Origin: an uncultured Clostridia bacterium
GTDB taxonomy: Bacteria > Bacillota > Clostridia > Christensenellales > CAG-917
Direction: 5' to 3'
Length of the DNA: 64,000 nucleotides
NCBI GenBank assembly: GCA_944332995.1
Contig: CALVKR010000001.1
Span: forward strand, 1 to 64,000
The notes beneath the pieces were generated by a model. It was given only the letters and a program-made list of their open reading frames with translations, ran no database searches and was not told the DNA's origin. Each line of letters begins with the position of its first letter. The stretch's first letter is position 1. Shown here piece after piece: positions 15,149 through 23,016 of the stretch. A program made the position numbers and the translations under genes.

Positions 15149-17402
15149 CTGACATCTCCTCTTCTATTTGTTTTAAAATTTCATTTTGATAAAAAACGTT
15201 AAATTTATCTATGAGCAAGGAAAGCGATATGTTTTCACTCTCTTGTGCCACTTCATCGATTTTCCTTAAAAAAGCAGAAAGAAATTTGATATTTGACATC
15301 GAAAAATCCTGCTCTAAAATTGATAAAATGCTCTCTAACTCCTCAAGTTGCTCATCGGTAAGCAATGCCAATATTTCTGAAAGATTTCTTTTTAGTCTTT
15401 CGAATTTATTGTTATTATTGTTGTCGATACCGTTATTTGCTGTCTCGAGGCTATCTTGCTCCATACTTTGCTCCGACATCTGAGAACCCAACGTTTTCTC
15501 GATATTATCCGAGGTAGTGTTTATATCGTATTCAATATCTTTGCAATCAAAAGGTGTTTCCTTCCCAAGTTCGAAAGCCTTATCGGAAAGAGAGTATTTT
15601 TTTGTGTTGAAAGATAAAGTAAACTTTGCTTTCAGCGGCGGATAGCCAAAACACAGGCAGATTGCGTTCCCCATGTCGTCACCGTTATTGAGCTTTTCAA
15701 GCTCGGACGGATATATCAGAGGTCTTTCGTGGACGGAAACCTGCGCCGATGAGCTTTCGGACGAACCGCTCGTAAGAGTCAAAGACTTGATTTTCTTCTT
15801 GCCACATAGGGACGAAAACTCCTCTATGGTGTTTTTGTCGGTTGTCCCGAGAAAAATTTTAATGTTACAGTTCGACTTTATCGTCTGCGCAATCTTATCG
15901 CCGTAACGGGTAAAAAGCTGATTGTAGTCTTGCACCACAAGATTAAAGAATATATTTCGAGAACGGCCGACAGTAATCATTGAGTCGAACTTCTCGATTT
16001 TAGGCAAGTTACCGAACTCATCGAGTAAAAAGTAAACGTTTTTTAACAGTTTTTCTTCAGTGGTCTTCCCCTTTTTGAAGTTTTGATTTGCTTTATCGAC
16101 AAGCTCTTTATATAACTGCTGAATCATCAATGTTGCTAAAGAATGTAAATTATCTTTCTCGTCCGGGACCTCGATAAATAATACGGTAGGCTCTTCGTCA
16201 AACTTGGAAAAATCCATTTCATTTTTAGAAGTGAGTGCCTGAACGCTCGTCGAATTAAACCACTGTGCGTATTTGTTGACGTCTGTCAAAAAAGACGAAA
16301 GAGTTCTGTCTTGTGTTATCAAAACTGTGTTTGCCAACGCCGGGGCTTTTGAGCCGTCCGGACGCATTGAAAAATAGCGCTTTAAATTATCGGCCTCAGA
16401 GTCTAAATTTTGGCTGATATTTTTATAAATGTTATAAAAATTGAGGTGTTTCGGTTCGGCAATATTCAGCTCAATATCTTCGGATATACCGAGCGCAAGA
16501 GCAAATATTAAATCCCTTGCTCCGTTTTGCCAAGTCTGGTCGTTGCTGTTGGATATCGGACAGACCGCATAAACAATGTCCTTTATGAGCTGATAACATT
16601 CCTCTTTAACTTTTTGCCCGTAAACAACAGCATTCTCTTTAGCTTCAGCGTATGTTTTAAATGTGTCATCTCCGACAACGTATTTCCCTGCTTTAAAATC
16701 GATATGACCGTCTTGAATTTTTGAAAGATTTACCAATCTTTCAATTACCGGTTTAAAAGGATTCCACTTTGAGCTCGCAAAAATCTCCCTTAAATTCAAA
16801 ACTTTTACGGTATAGCCCTGCTCTTGTAAAAGCTGACCGTGACCTCGAAGCAACTCACCTTTGGGGTCGGAAATAACTAACGACGGTTTAGTCTTGCAAT
16901 GAGCTAAAATTTGTATTACGGGATTTATAAATCCTGTTGTTTTTCCGCTTCCTGTGGTGCCGACGATGAGCGAATGAATAGGCTTTGTCAAAATGATTTT
17001 TGACTCTTTTTTTTGCTCGTTGTCATAAATAGGCAATCCGTCCGCCGTCTGCGATAAATGATCCCAAGACGTTAAAGTAAAAGTGTTACTAACTTTAACA
17101 TCTTGAAACGTGAGCCACCTTGCATTTTCTAAATCGTTCTTTTTTAAAACACGTTTAAAAAGAATATTAAAATTAAGAACACAAAAAAGAGCGGCTATTG
17201 CAAGAATGCAAATGAAAAGATAAATAACAAGAGAAGTCGAAAAAATGTCCTTGACGTTTTCGGAATTAACAGTTCCGTATCGAGCGGCAACGACCGCAAC
17301 GCCTAAAAGTATGTAAAGTAAAAACAAGCCCAATATTGCAACTGCGCCAATAAGTAAATGCTTTTTCCAATTAAGCGTTTTCAACTTCTCTTTAATATTC
17401 AT
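15129..17402 (-). CDS. VirD4/TraG-type coupling protein (T4CP)
   Basis: This 757-residue ATPase should deliver the relaxase-DNA complex to the secretion channel. Two membrane segments (about 15-40 and 55-78) are followed by a cytoplasmic motor: Walker A GTTGSGKT at 148-155, SLVISDPKGELLRGHG, Walker B YFLLDEFGNLPK, and a conserved VVQDYNQL segment. The tail (from about 630) is Asn-, Glu- and Leu-rich and may bind the relaxosome. The ATG overlaps the stop of the RHH gene by one base (TAATG), so translation is coupled. Confidence 0.95.
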   Translation of the reverse strand: MNIKEKLKTLNWKKHLLIGAVAILGLFLLYILLGVAVVAARYGTVNSENVKDIFSTSLVIYLFICILAIAALFCVLNFNILFKRVLKKNDLENARWLTFQDVKVSNTFTLTSWDHLSQTADGLPIYDNEQKKESKIILTKPIHSLIVGTTGSGKTTGFINPVIQILAHCKTKPSLVISDPKGELLRGHGQLLQEQGYTVKVLNLREIFASSKWNPFKPVIERLVNLSKIQDGHIDFKAGKYVVGDDTFKTYAEAKENAVVYGQKVKEECYQLIKDIVYAVCPISNSNDQTWQNGARDLIFALALGISEDIELNIAEPKHLNFYNIYKNISQNLDSEADNLKRYFSMRPDGSKAPALANTVLITQDRTLSSFLTDVNKYAQWFNSTSVQALTSKNEMDFSKFDEEPTVLFIEVPDEKDNLHSLATLMIQQLYKELVDKANQNFKKGKTTEEKLLKNVYFLLDEFGNLPKIEKFDSMITVGRSRNIFFNLVVQDYNQLFTRYGDKIAQTIKSNCNIKIFLGTTDKNTIEEFSSLCGKKKIKSLTLTSGSSESSSAQVSVHERPLIYPSELEKLNNGDDMGNAICLCFGYPPLKAKFTLSFNTKKYSLSDKAFELGKETPFDCKDIEYDINTTSDNIEKTLGSQMSEQSMEQDSLETANNGIDNNNNNKFERLKRNLSEILALLTDEQLEELESILSILEQDFSMSNIKFLSAFLRKIDEVAQESENISLSLLIDKFNVFYQNEILKQIEEEMSDENGRS

Positions 17403-17683
17403 TATTTATCCTTGTCCTTTTTTGTTTGCTCAACTTTTGACTTGATATATTTTGTCAATTCGTTTGTGACGTCCGTATAGTTAAGCCTGCAATAGTTTTG
17501 AAACTCTTTTAATAGCTCGACGTCTATACGCATATTTAGCAAAGTTTTTTTAACCTCAGCTTTTTTTGTGTTTTTTGCTTTGCGACTCTGTTCTGCACTT
17601 GTGCCGGATTGAGTCAATATCGAAGAAACGACGCTTTTGCTACCTTGATTATCAAAAAGTTTTGCGTTTTCAGCCCAACCCAT
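17402..17683 (-). CDS. Small ribbon-helix-helix protein, probable ParA partner
   Basis: A 93-residue protein with a flexible basic N-terminus and, from about residue 48, a ribbon-helix-helix-like region (LLNMRIDVELLKEFQNYCRLNYTDVTNELTKYIKSK). It is directly downstream of parA and joined to it by a TAATG overlap, the usual arrangement for a centromere-binding partner of a Walker-type partition ATPase. A role as transfer-operon repressor would also fit. I infer the partition role from context. Confidence 0.75.
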   Translation of the reverse strand: MGWAENAKLFDNQGSKSVVSSILTQSGTSAEQSRKAKNTKKAEVKKTLLNMRIDVELLKEFQNYCRLNYTDVTNELTKYIKSKVEQTKKDKDK

Positions 17684-18456
17684 TATTTGTTACCCCCTGT
17701 CAAAAATTCTTCGACAAAATTCAAATAATCCTGAGCTGCCTGAGGTTTAAACTCGAAGATAGATTTCCCTGCACTCGGAGCGTCGGCAACGGCCGTTATT
17801 TGCCTTATAACCGATTTATAAACTTTTGTTCCGATAGACTGCGCAAAGTCATTTAAATAATCGATAGCTTCTTTTGTTGAATTACGACGCAAATCCGCAA
17901 TAGTGATTAAAAAGCCGTTAATTTTGATGTCGGACAACGCTTTTAACTCATTGACAGTTTGAATCAACAGTCTGACGCCTTGAACGGACTGATACTCCGG
18001 CTTGAAAGGAATAATGATTTCATCGACGGCGCAAAGAACGTTAAACGTAAGAAGCGACAGCGACGGATTGGTGTCGATTATGACGTAGTCATAATTTTCC
18101 GAAGCTATCGAACTGATAGCTTTTGAAAGATAAAGCTCCCTCATAGGCTTGCCGGCAAGAGCGACGTTAGCTTCCTCGAGTCTTATGTCGCTCGGTATAA
18201 TGTCAAGTCCCTCTCGCAAATTTACAACGATGTTCTTAAAGTCGTCTTTTAACTTTACAGACAAGTTTAAAAACTCAAATGCCGTGCTCATCTCTTGCGT
18301 AACCGTCAAGCCGCAAGAGGTCGTAAGCGAGCCTTGAGCGTCAAAGTCTATCATTAAGACTTTATAGCCTTTAGCATTAAGACCGAACGCTAAGGCTTGA
18401 GCCGTGGTGGTTTTTGCAACGCCACCCTTTTGATTTACAATACCCATAACTTTCAT
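17683..18456 (-). CDS. parA: ParA-family partition ATPase
   Basis: A 257-residue ParA/Soj-type ATPase with deviant Walker A KGGVAKTT (residues 10-17), MIDFDAQGSLTT, YDYVIIDTNPSLSLLTFNVL and EIIIPFKPEYQSVQGV. No N-terminal DNA-binding extension is present, so it is the small (type Ib-like) form. With the following RHH gene it should segregate the circular or replicating form of the element. The ATG is preceded by AAAGGAG. Confidence 0.93.
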   Translation of the reverse strand: MKVMGIVNQKGGVAKTTTAQALAFGLNAKGYKVLMIDFDAQGSLTTSCGLTVTQEMSTAFEFLNLSVKLKDDFKNIVVNLREGLDIIPSDIRLEEANVALAGKPMRELYLSKAISSIASENYDYVIIDTNPSLSLLTFNVLCAVDEIIIPFKPEYQSVQGVRLLIQTVNELKALSDIKINGFLITIADLRRNSTKEAIDYLNDFAQSIGTKVYKSVIRQITAVADAPSAGKSIFEFKPQAAQDYLNFVEEFLTGGNK

Positions 18457-18478
18457 AACTAATTCTCCTTTAGGTAAA

Positions 18479-19783
18479 TTATTTGCTTTGTGTTTTTTGT
18501 TGCTCTCTTTCTATTTCCTGCCTCGACTTTTCTAAGTCGTGCGTGAAATCATTTTTGATAAACTGATAATGCGTATGAAAACGTCTTAGCATATCAAGCA
18601 AATTATGTCGCTTTCTTAAACGTTCGTTTTTAGCGTTAATTTTTGCCGACTTATCGTTTTTGCTTTTAGATATATATCTGCGTTTAAACAAATCCGACTC
18701 AATATCACCGTCACGCAGCCGAACGGCAGACTTAATGACAATGTTGCCTAAACGAGCTTTGAAATCATTTCTGAGTTTATCTATAACCTCTGGTCTGTAT
18801 TCGATAGCTCTAAGCGCCGACTCTTTATCGAGTTTGCCAAGACGTTGAAGCTTATATATCTCTTCCGGTTTCAAAGACGTATTGCCGAACATCAGATTGT
18901 TGTCTAAGCATATCTTTTTGATTTCCGCTTCTCGTTTAAGAAGTTCCGCCGTCCACGCTTTTTCGGCTTCAATAAGTTTTGGACTCGATAAAATAATGCT
19001 CGATACAACGTCATCGACAGCTTTCCTGGTGGCATTATCAATGTTTTTGGAATTGTATTGCAGTCTACCCTGTTTTGGCAGCATATCCGATAACTGTTTC
19101 ATTTTTTTAGCTATAATAGGAAACTGTTCTTCATTTCCGGCTACAGCAGGAGCGTATATTTTAAGCTCCTTTACTATGATTTCACGATAAATGTAAAGGT
19201 CATCAACGTAGTTGTCGATATACATATTGCCGTTTATCAAAAAGTCCTCGATGTCTCTCATATCGAGACTACCCTTTTTTGTAAACGAGATATTGCCTCT
19301 TGAGTCAATAGTTTTAGGTTCCTTTTCGAAGAACATAAAATGGATATGATGATGATTTTCCGTATCGGTATGCAGACCGCATATAAGCTCTATATTTTTA
19401 ATATCTATACGACTATGACCGAAAAGCCTTTTGAAGTTTGCCGATAAAAAATCAATACATTCCTTTTGTGTTGTAAAATTTTTCGATGTTTCTTCATCGA
19501 AAGAGATAAAACCGTGCCATATATTCGAGTCCGTCAGAGCTAAACGGTCGTTTATCATTTTCATCTCATCGGAAGTAATAACGCCTTTATGATTAAAAAA
19601 GCCGTGGCCGCATTTATTCATATAGTCGTCATATCTGTCATACGTTTTGCAGATTTTATTTTTATCGCCGACGTATTTCGCAAAATTATACGCTTTCGTG
19701 TTCGAGTAAAAGTTACGCTCGTCTTTATCGAAAGCGTCTTTAGGTGTAAAACGTATGTTAAAAATAATCTTTGGTGCGGACAT
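18479..19783 (-). CDS. MOBP-class (MobL-like) relaxase
   Basis: This 434-residue relaxase should nick oriT and pilot the strand into the recipient. The N-terminal half carries the features of Gram-positive MobL/MobP-type relaxases: YDDYMNKCGHGFF, IWHGFISFDEE and the histidine cluster GLHTDTENHHHIHF with His138, His144-146 and His148 for metal binding. The catalytic Tyr cannot be fixed from sequence; Tyr49, Tyr51 and Tyr54 are candidates. The C-terminal half is basic and helical, ending in Gln/Lys-rich sequence. It starts 2 bp after the mobilisation gene, with AGAGGAA as ribosome site. Confidence 0.9.
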   Translation of the reverse strand: MSAPKIIFNIRFTPKDAFDKDERNFYSNTKAYNFAKYVGDKNKICKTYDRYDDYMNKCGHGFFNHKGVITSDEMKMINDRLALTDSNIWHGFISFDEETSKNFTTQKECIDFLSANFKRLFGHSRIDIKNIELICGLHTDTENHHHIHFMFFEKEPKTIDSRGNISFTKKGSLDMRDIEDFLINGNMYIDNYVDDLYIYREIIVKELKIYAPAVAGNEEQFPIIAKKMKQLSDMLPKQGRLQYNSKNIDNATRKAVDDVVSSIILSSPKLIEAEKAWTAELLKREAEIKKICLDNNLMFGNTSLKPEEIYKLQRLGKLDKESALRAIEYRPEVIDKLRNDFKARLGNIVIKSAVRLRDGDIESDLFKRRYISKSKNDKSAKINAKNERLRKRHNLLDMLRRFHTHYQFIKNDFTHDLEKSRQEIEREQQKTQSK

Positions 19784-19785
19784 AT

Positions 19786-20229
19786 TCAGTTCCTCTTGTT
19801 ACGTTGCATATTAAGTGTTTTTAAAGCTTTTTCTTTAAATTGCTTTAAATTTTGAGGTAAAATTTCGAGCATGGACTGCTCAGTATCGACAATTGTGCTG
19901 TTTTGTATTGCTAAAATGTTGTAAACTATTGTCGACAAAATGCTTGTCACCTTTCCGTCGATGAGTATCTCGTCAAGCTTCAGTGATATTGCATTAACTT
20001 TTTGCAATATCTGCTCCGTCGCCTGACTGTTCGAACTTTCACTTGTCGATATTTTCGTGTTTTTATTTAACAATTTTTCCGAAAGTTCACTGAGCCCAAG
20101 CTCGAGAGCTTTACAGAGTAATTCATTTTTGCTTTTAAAAAAATTGCCACACTCGAGCTTTTCGATTTCGTCAAGAATAGCTATGTTGTATACTCGTATA
20201 TTCACTTTGTTTGAGCAATTTTTTTGCAC
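19786..20229 (-). CDS. MobC-like mobilisation accessory protein
   Basis: A protein of about 147 residues directly upstream of the relaxase. The N-terminal 50 residues look like a ribbon-helix-helix DNA-binding region (KVNIRVYNIAILDEIEKLECGNFFKSKNELLCKALE). The rest is helical and Gln/Leu-rich, probably for oligomerisation or relaxase contact. Start choice: GTG at 20238 is open, but the GGTGG site (20235-20239) better serves the GTG at 20229, which I use. It faces the palindrome-rich region 20290-20500, a likely binding target. The function is inferred from position and fold. Confidence 0.72.
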   Translation of the reverse strand: MQKNCSNKVNIRVYNIAILDEIEKLECGNFFKSKNELLCKALELGLSELSEKLLNKNTKISTSESSNSQATEQILQKVNAISLKLDEILIDGKVTSILSTIVYNILAIQNSTIVDTEQSMLEILPQNLKQFKEKALKTLNMQRNKRN

Positions 20230-20342
20230 TATGACCACCTTTTTTTGTGTTTTTTAATACCGATTTTCAGCAAATTTGGTTTCCAAATTGTGCCATTTTC
20301 GGTGGTGGCAAAGTGCCACCACCCGAAAAAAAAGTGCTGGCA

Positions 20343-20415
20343 CTTTGCATAGAGTTTATTTATATATATAAATATACTTATGCAAAGAGCATTTTTGAAA
20401 AAAGTGCCGGCACTT
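20343..20415 (-). promoter_or_regulatory. Possible operator-flanked promoter of the mob operon
   Basis: On the minus strand TTGCAT (within 20379-20387) is followed 17 bp later by TAAATA in an AT-rich 18-bp palindrome. Palindromes of the form GTGC(C/T)GGCAC flank it at 20331-20346 and 20402-20415. This could be an autoregulated promoter for the mobilisation-relaxase genes. The alternative is an AT-rich unwinding element between iterons. Confidence 0.4.
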
Positions 20416-20459
20416 CCCTTAACCTGCTTACTAAAAATAAGCAAAAAAATAAAGAATTT

Positions 20460-20495
20460 TGTCACCCCGGGGGGTGACACCAGTGAGCCACCCCC
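20460..20495. repeat. Intergenic copy of the rep-gene iteron
   Basis: This 36-bp stretch is the reverse complement of 22027-22062 with one mismatch. It contains the inverted repeat GTCACCCC/GGGGTGAC. Confidence 0.92.
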
Positions 20496-20718
20496 AATTC
20501 TTGCCTATAAAATCAGCCGCAGCTACAATCTACAATCCCTTCTCCTCGGATTTATTTGTAACTTGCAATTACACCGTTCTAAAATTGCTGCGGCTGATTT
20601 TCGGTCGTCTCGCTGTCTTTGGACGAGACGAGGTTTTTTGTCGCTGCGCTGTCTTACGACGCAACGACGTTACGGGTATTTTTTCAAACGCCTTGCGGCG
20701 TGTGAAAACACAGAAAAA

Positions 20719-21633
20719 TCATCTGGAATCTCGGCCTATACGTTTATGCAACGTCGAGATAGCATTGTCTATCGTTCGTCTGCCGTAACCGTTGTTCCAT
20801 TTTTCTTCTCGATACAGTCCCGAGCTTTTAAAAATCCTTTCCATTTGCTCGGCATTGCAGTCTGTGAAGAAAGCAAGTATATTGCACAGCATAAAGTCGC
20901 TTTCGGAATGATTGTTTTTTATATCCTCGCCGGCGTAAAGCCTGTCGAAAATATCGCCTTTTTTAGATTTGCGTATGGCTTCGATAACCTGGTCGTCGCT
21001 CCTGTTTTTATAACGGTATTGATTTGATGACTTTTGAGTTAAATTTGAAAACGTATTTACCGTTCCTAAATTCTCCTTGCAAATTTTTAAAAAATCAAAA
21101 TTTGCAGGCACCAATTCCGATTTTGAACTGCCAAACGGGATCCCGGTCATCGAAATAAATTTTGCCTCGGAATAGCATTCAATGCCGTTAGCATGATTTG
21201 CCTTTTTTACTAAAGCAAATTCGTTCGGCTGAGCTTTAAAAAAGAAGTGTAATCCATTCTGAGACTGTGACAGCTCCGTATAGCCGTTTTGCGATTTACT
21301 TAATAAATCATATGCCAAAGCGCTAAAATCGCCGTCTGCGCCCTTACAGTGGTCGAGGTCGACACAATGAATACCGTTTTCCTTGCATAAAGCAAAGGAT
21401 AAGCCTTTCAGATTGTTCTTTTTACAAAACGAAACGGCTTTGTCAAACGAAGCCCACGTCGATGAATCATTCGCTTTTGCATACGGTATAAATCTTCCTT
21501 TTGGTGTTGAGTTAGGATTATAAATACGCTTCACAAGTTTTCCGTCGCTCTCTTTCACAAGGTCAAAACAGCACCAGCAGTTCAGCTTTTTCATTTCATC
21601 GGGTATGTTGTTAAGATTTTCTAAGTAACTCAT
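20719..21633 (-). CDS. PrimPol-type (archaeo-eukaryotic) primase
   Basis: A 304-residue primase-polymerase candidate for replicating the element. Three signature regions are visible: HCVDLDHC with the metal-binding pair Asp92/Asp94, SQNGLHFFF with His129, and IECYSEAKFISMTG (151-164). The C-terminal third (about 215-300) resembles the helical domain seen after plasmid and phage PrimPol domains (SEADFMLCNILAFFT-like core). No helicase domain is fused. The start overlaps the rep stop by 4 bp, so both are made together. AEP-family membership follows from these motifs; the exact subfamily is uncertain. Confidence 0.85.
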   Translation of the reverse strand: MSYLENLNNIPDEMKKLNCWCCFDLVKESDGKLVKRIYNPNSTPKGRFIPYAKANDSSTWASFDKAVSFCKKNNLKGLSFALCKENGIHCVDLDHCKGADGDFSALAYDLLSKSQNGYTELSQSQNGLHFFFKAQPNEFALVKKANHANGIECYSEAKFISMTGIPFGSSKSELVPANFDFLKICKENLGTVNTFSNLTQKSSNQYRYKNRSDDQVIEAIRKSKKGDIFDRLYAGEDIKNNHSESDFMLCNILAFFTDCNAEQMERIFKSSGLYREEKWNNGYGRRTIDNAISTLHKRIGRDSR

Positions 21634-22760
21634 CTTTCCACCACCCCTTTAAAAGAATAATTGACAATGCTTTCACATATATCTGAATTATCGTTGTATG
21701 ACGACGTTATAACGTCTAATATCTCTTCCGGTTTCAAACGGCTTGAGAGAACACAGAAGAAGTTGTCCTCATTGCACTTTTTGGCCAAAAAGCTTGAAAG
21801 GTTAAATAAGCTTTTGTTAAACCTCTCAATATTGTCAAAACGCTTTTCAAACTCTGTATCATACTCTAAAAGCTTCTGATAAAGCATTGAATATACGTTT
21901 TCAGCTAAAAATACGTCTTTTTCTGTGGATAACTTGCCATTATCTATATCAATTTTTTTTGTGTTATATATACTTGTATTCTTTATTAAATCTTTAATAA
22001 TATTATGTGTCTCACTGGTGTCACCCGGGGGTGTCTCACTGGTGTCACCCCCCGGGGTGACATTTTCACAAATATGTGAATTATGCGTAGATATATAGTT
22101 CAAATAAGAAAGCTCATCGGTAAATAAAAGTCTTTTACTATTGTTCAAAATATATCTAAACAAATAATGCTTTTCCTCTAATTCCTCAATTTTCCGATTT
22201 ATAGTCGCCCTGCTACAGTTAAATAACAAGCTGAAATACTTATTTGAGGCAAAAGAATAACCGAACTCATTGCACAGCGCCGTGATTTCGGCATAGAGAA
22301 GCTTTGAGGTATAGTCGAGCTCTTTATCCTCTCTGACCTCTTTTGTCAAGACGGCATAATATGCACGGTATGGCACCGTCTCGTCATCGGGCCTGGCTTT
22401 AAGGTCGATTTCTTTGACCTCGAAGTAAACAACGTCGTTTTCCGTCAAACCGTTGGATATAGCAAAATCGATTGCGTGGCTTTTTTTGATAAACAAATAA
22501 CGCTGTTGCTGATTTGTCTCATCAGTCAATGTGACTTTGTAAATGAAGCCGGCTTTGAGCAAAGCGTCAAGCCAACGCTGCATAGTCCTCTCCGATGAAT
22601 GGAAAAACTGCAAAAATTCCTTGTTCGTCAAACAGGAATACATATTCAGACTTACCGCCGAACTGATTTCGGAATAGAGAAGTTTAGCTCCTTGCGGTAA
22701 ATCGCGATCATATCTGACTCTTGCCGGAAGTATTGAAAAATAGTTAGAAAAAAAAGACAT
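21630..22760 (-). CDS. Replication initiator with two winged-helix domains
   Basis: A 376-residue probable Rep. Residues about 1-90 (YFSILPARVRYDRDLPQGAKLLYSEI...) and about 130-205 (YYAVLTKEVREDKELDYTSKLLYAEI...) are related winged-helix domains in tandem, like the DNA-binding part of RepA_N-type initiators of Gram-positive plasmids and ICEs. A short repeated linker follows (TPGGDTSET, then PPGDTSET), encoded by direct DNA repeats that look like iterons. The C-terminal domain (about 270-376) is helical. The ATG lies in one arm of a perfect hairpin 50 bp from tRNA-Ser. The primase gene follows with a 4-bp overlap. Confidence 0.85.
   Translation of the reverse strand: MSFFSNYFSILPARVRYDRDLPQGAKLLYSEISSAVSLNMYSCLTNKEFLQFFHSSERTMQRWLDALLKAGFIYKVTLTDETNQQQRYLFIKKSHAIDFAISNGLTENDVVYFEVKEIDLKARPDDETVPYRAYYAVLTKEVREDKELDYTSKLLYAEITALCNEFGYSFASNKYFSLLFNCSRATINRKIEELEEKHYLFRYILNNSKRLLFTDELSYLNYISTHNSHICENVTPGGDTSETPPGDTSETHNIIKDLIKNTSIYNTKKIDIDNGKLSTEKDVFLAENVYSMLYQKLLEYDTEFEKRFDNIERFNKSLFNLSSFLAKKCNEDNFFCVLSSRLKPEEILDVITSSYNDNSDICESIVNYSFKGVVER
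22007..22062. repeat. Iteron-like direct repeats inside the rep coding sequence
   Basis: Two identical 20-bp copies (22007-22026 and 22031-22050) of GTGTCTCACTGGTGTCACCC with a 24-bp period, followed by the inverted repeat GTCACCCC/GGGGTGAC (22044-22061). The period is a multiple of three, so the reading frame is kept. RepA_N-type replicons are known to carry their origin iterons within rep. Confidence 0.92.
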
Positions 22761-22791
22761 AACACCCGCTCTTCCCGGATATTATGTCTTT
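22753..22791 (-). promoter_or_regulatory. Hairpin holding the rep start codon
   Basis: Perfect 10-bp arms AAAGACATAA and TTATGTCTTT enclose a 19-nt GC-rich loop. In the mRNA the AUG (22760-22758) lies in the 3' arm and the weak GGGAAGAGCGGG-type ribosome site is in the loop. Folding would hide the start codon, suggesting translational control of Rep. Confidence 0.65.
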
Positions 22792-22809
22792 ATTGAAAAA
22801 ACACGTTTG

Positions 22810-22898
22810 TGGCGGAGAAGGAGGGATTCGAACCCTCGATACCTTGCGGTAAACACGATTTCCAATCGTGCGCCATAGACCAACTAGGCGACTTCTCC
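22810..22898 (-). tRNA. tRNA-Ser (anticodon GGA), CCA encoded
   Basis: An 89-nt gene with a 7-bp acceptor stem GGAGAAG/CTTCTCC, discriminator G and encoded CCA. The anticodon stem CACGA/TCGTG carries loop TTGGAAA (anticodon GGA, reading UCC/UCU). A long variable arm and TTCGAAT T-loop are present. The 3' end points into the conjugative element, which starts within 50 bp, so this is the likely integration target. The 3' portion is not repeated elsewhere in the window. Confidence 0.97.
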
Positions 22899-22955
22899 AT
22901 AAATTGCTCTACAAAAAAACTCTATAAAATTTTTGTATTTAATCTGACGGAGAAT

Positions 22956-22984
22956 ATAATAACACACTATTTCATTTTAATCAA
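22956..22984 (-). promoter_or_regulatory. Promoter of tRNA-Ser
   Basis: On the minus strand TTGATT (22984-22979) and TATTAT (22961-22956) are 17 bp apart, about 58 bp upstream of the mature tRNA 5' end. No terminator is visible between the tRNA and rep, so transcription from here could enter the element. Confidence 0.6.
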
Positions 22985-23016
22985 ACGCTTTTAAGTATTT
23001 AATTTTAATTTTATAG

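Larger units (their letters stand above)
20239..20718. other. 480-bp intergenic origin-like region (candidate oriT/oriV)
   Basis: No gene is supported here. In order it holds: a 14-bp-arm hairpin (20297-20328); a near-palindrome AAAGTGCTGGCACTTT (20331-20346); an 18-bp AT palindrome (20357-20374) inside CTTTGCATA/TATGCAAAG (20343-20387); the perfect palindrome AAGTGCCGGCACTT (20402-20415); a copy of the rep iteron (20460-20495); 15-bp arms AAAATCAGCCGCAGC/GCTGCGGCTGATTTT (20509-20601); and three hairpins at 20605-20631, about 20640-20668 and 20681-20708. It lies between primase and relaxosome genes, the expected place for an origin. Confidence 0.7.

Noticed and set aside
20380-21027. 215-residue rightward open frame
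   Set aside because: It overlaps the primase gene on the other strand and runs through the palindromic region. No ribosome site or recognisable protein features.
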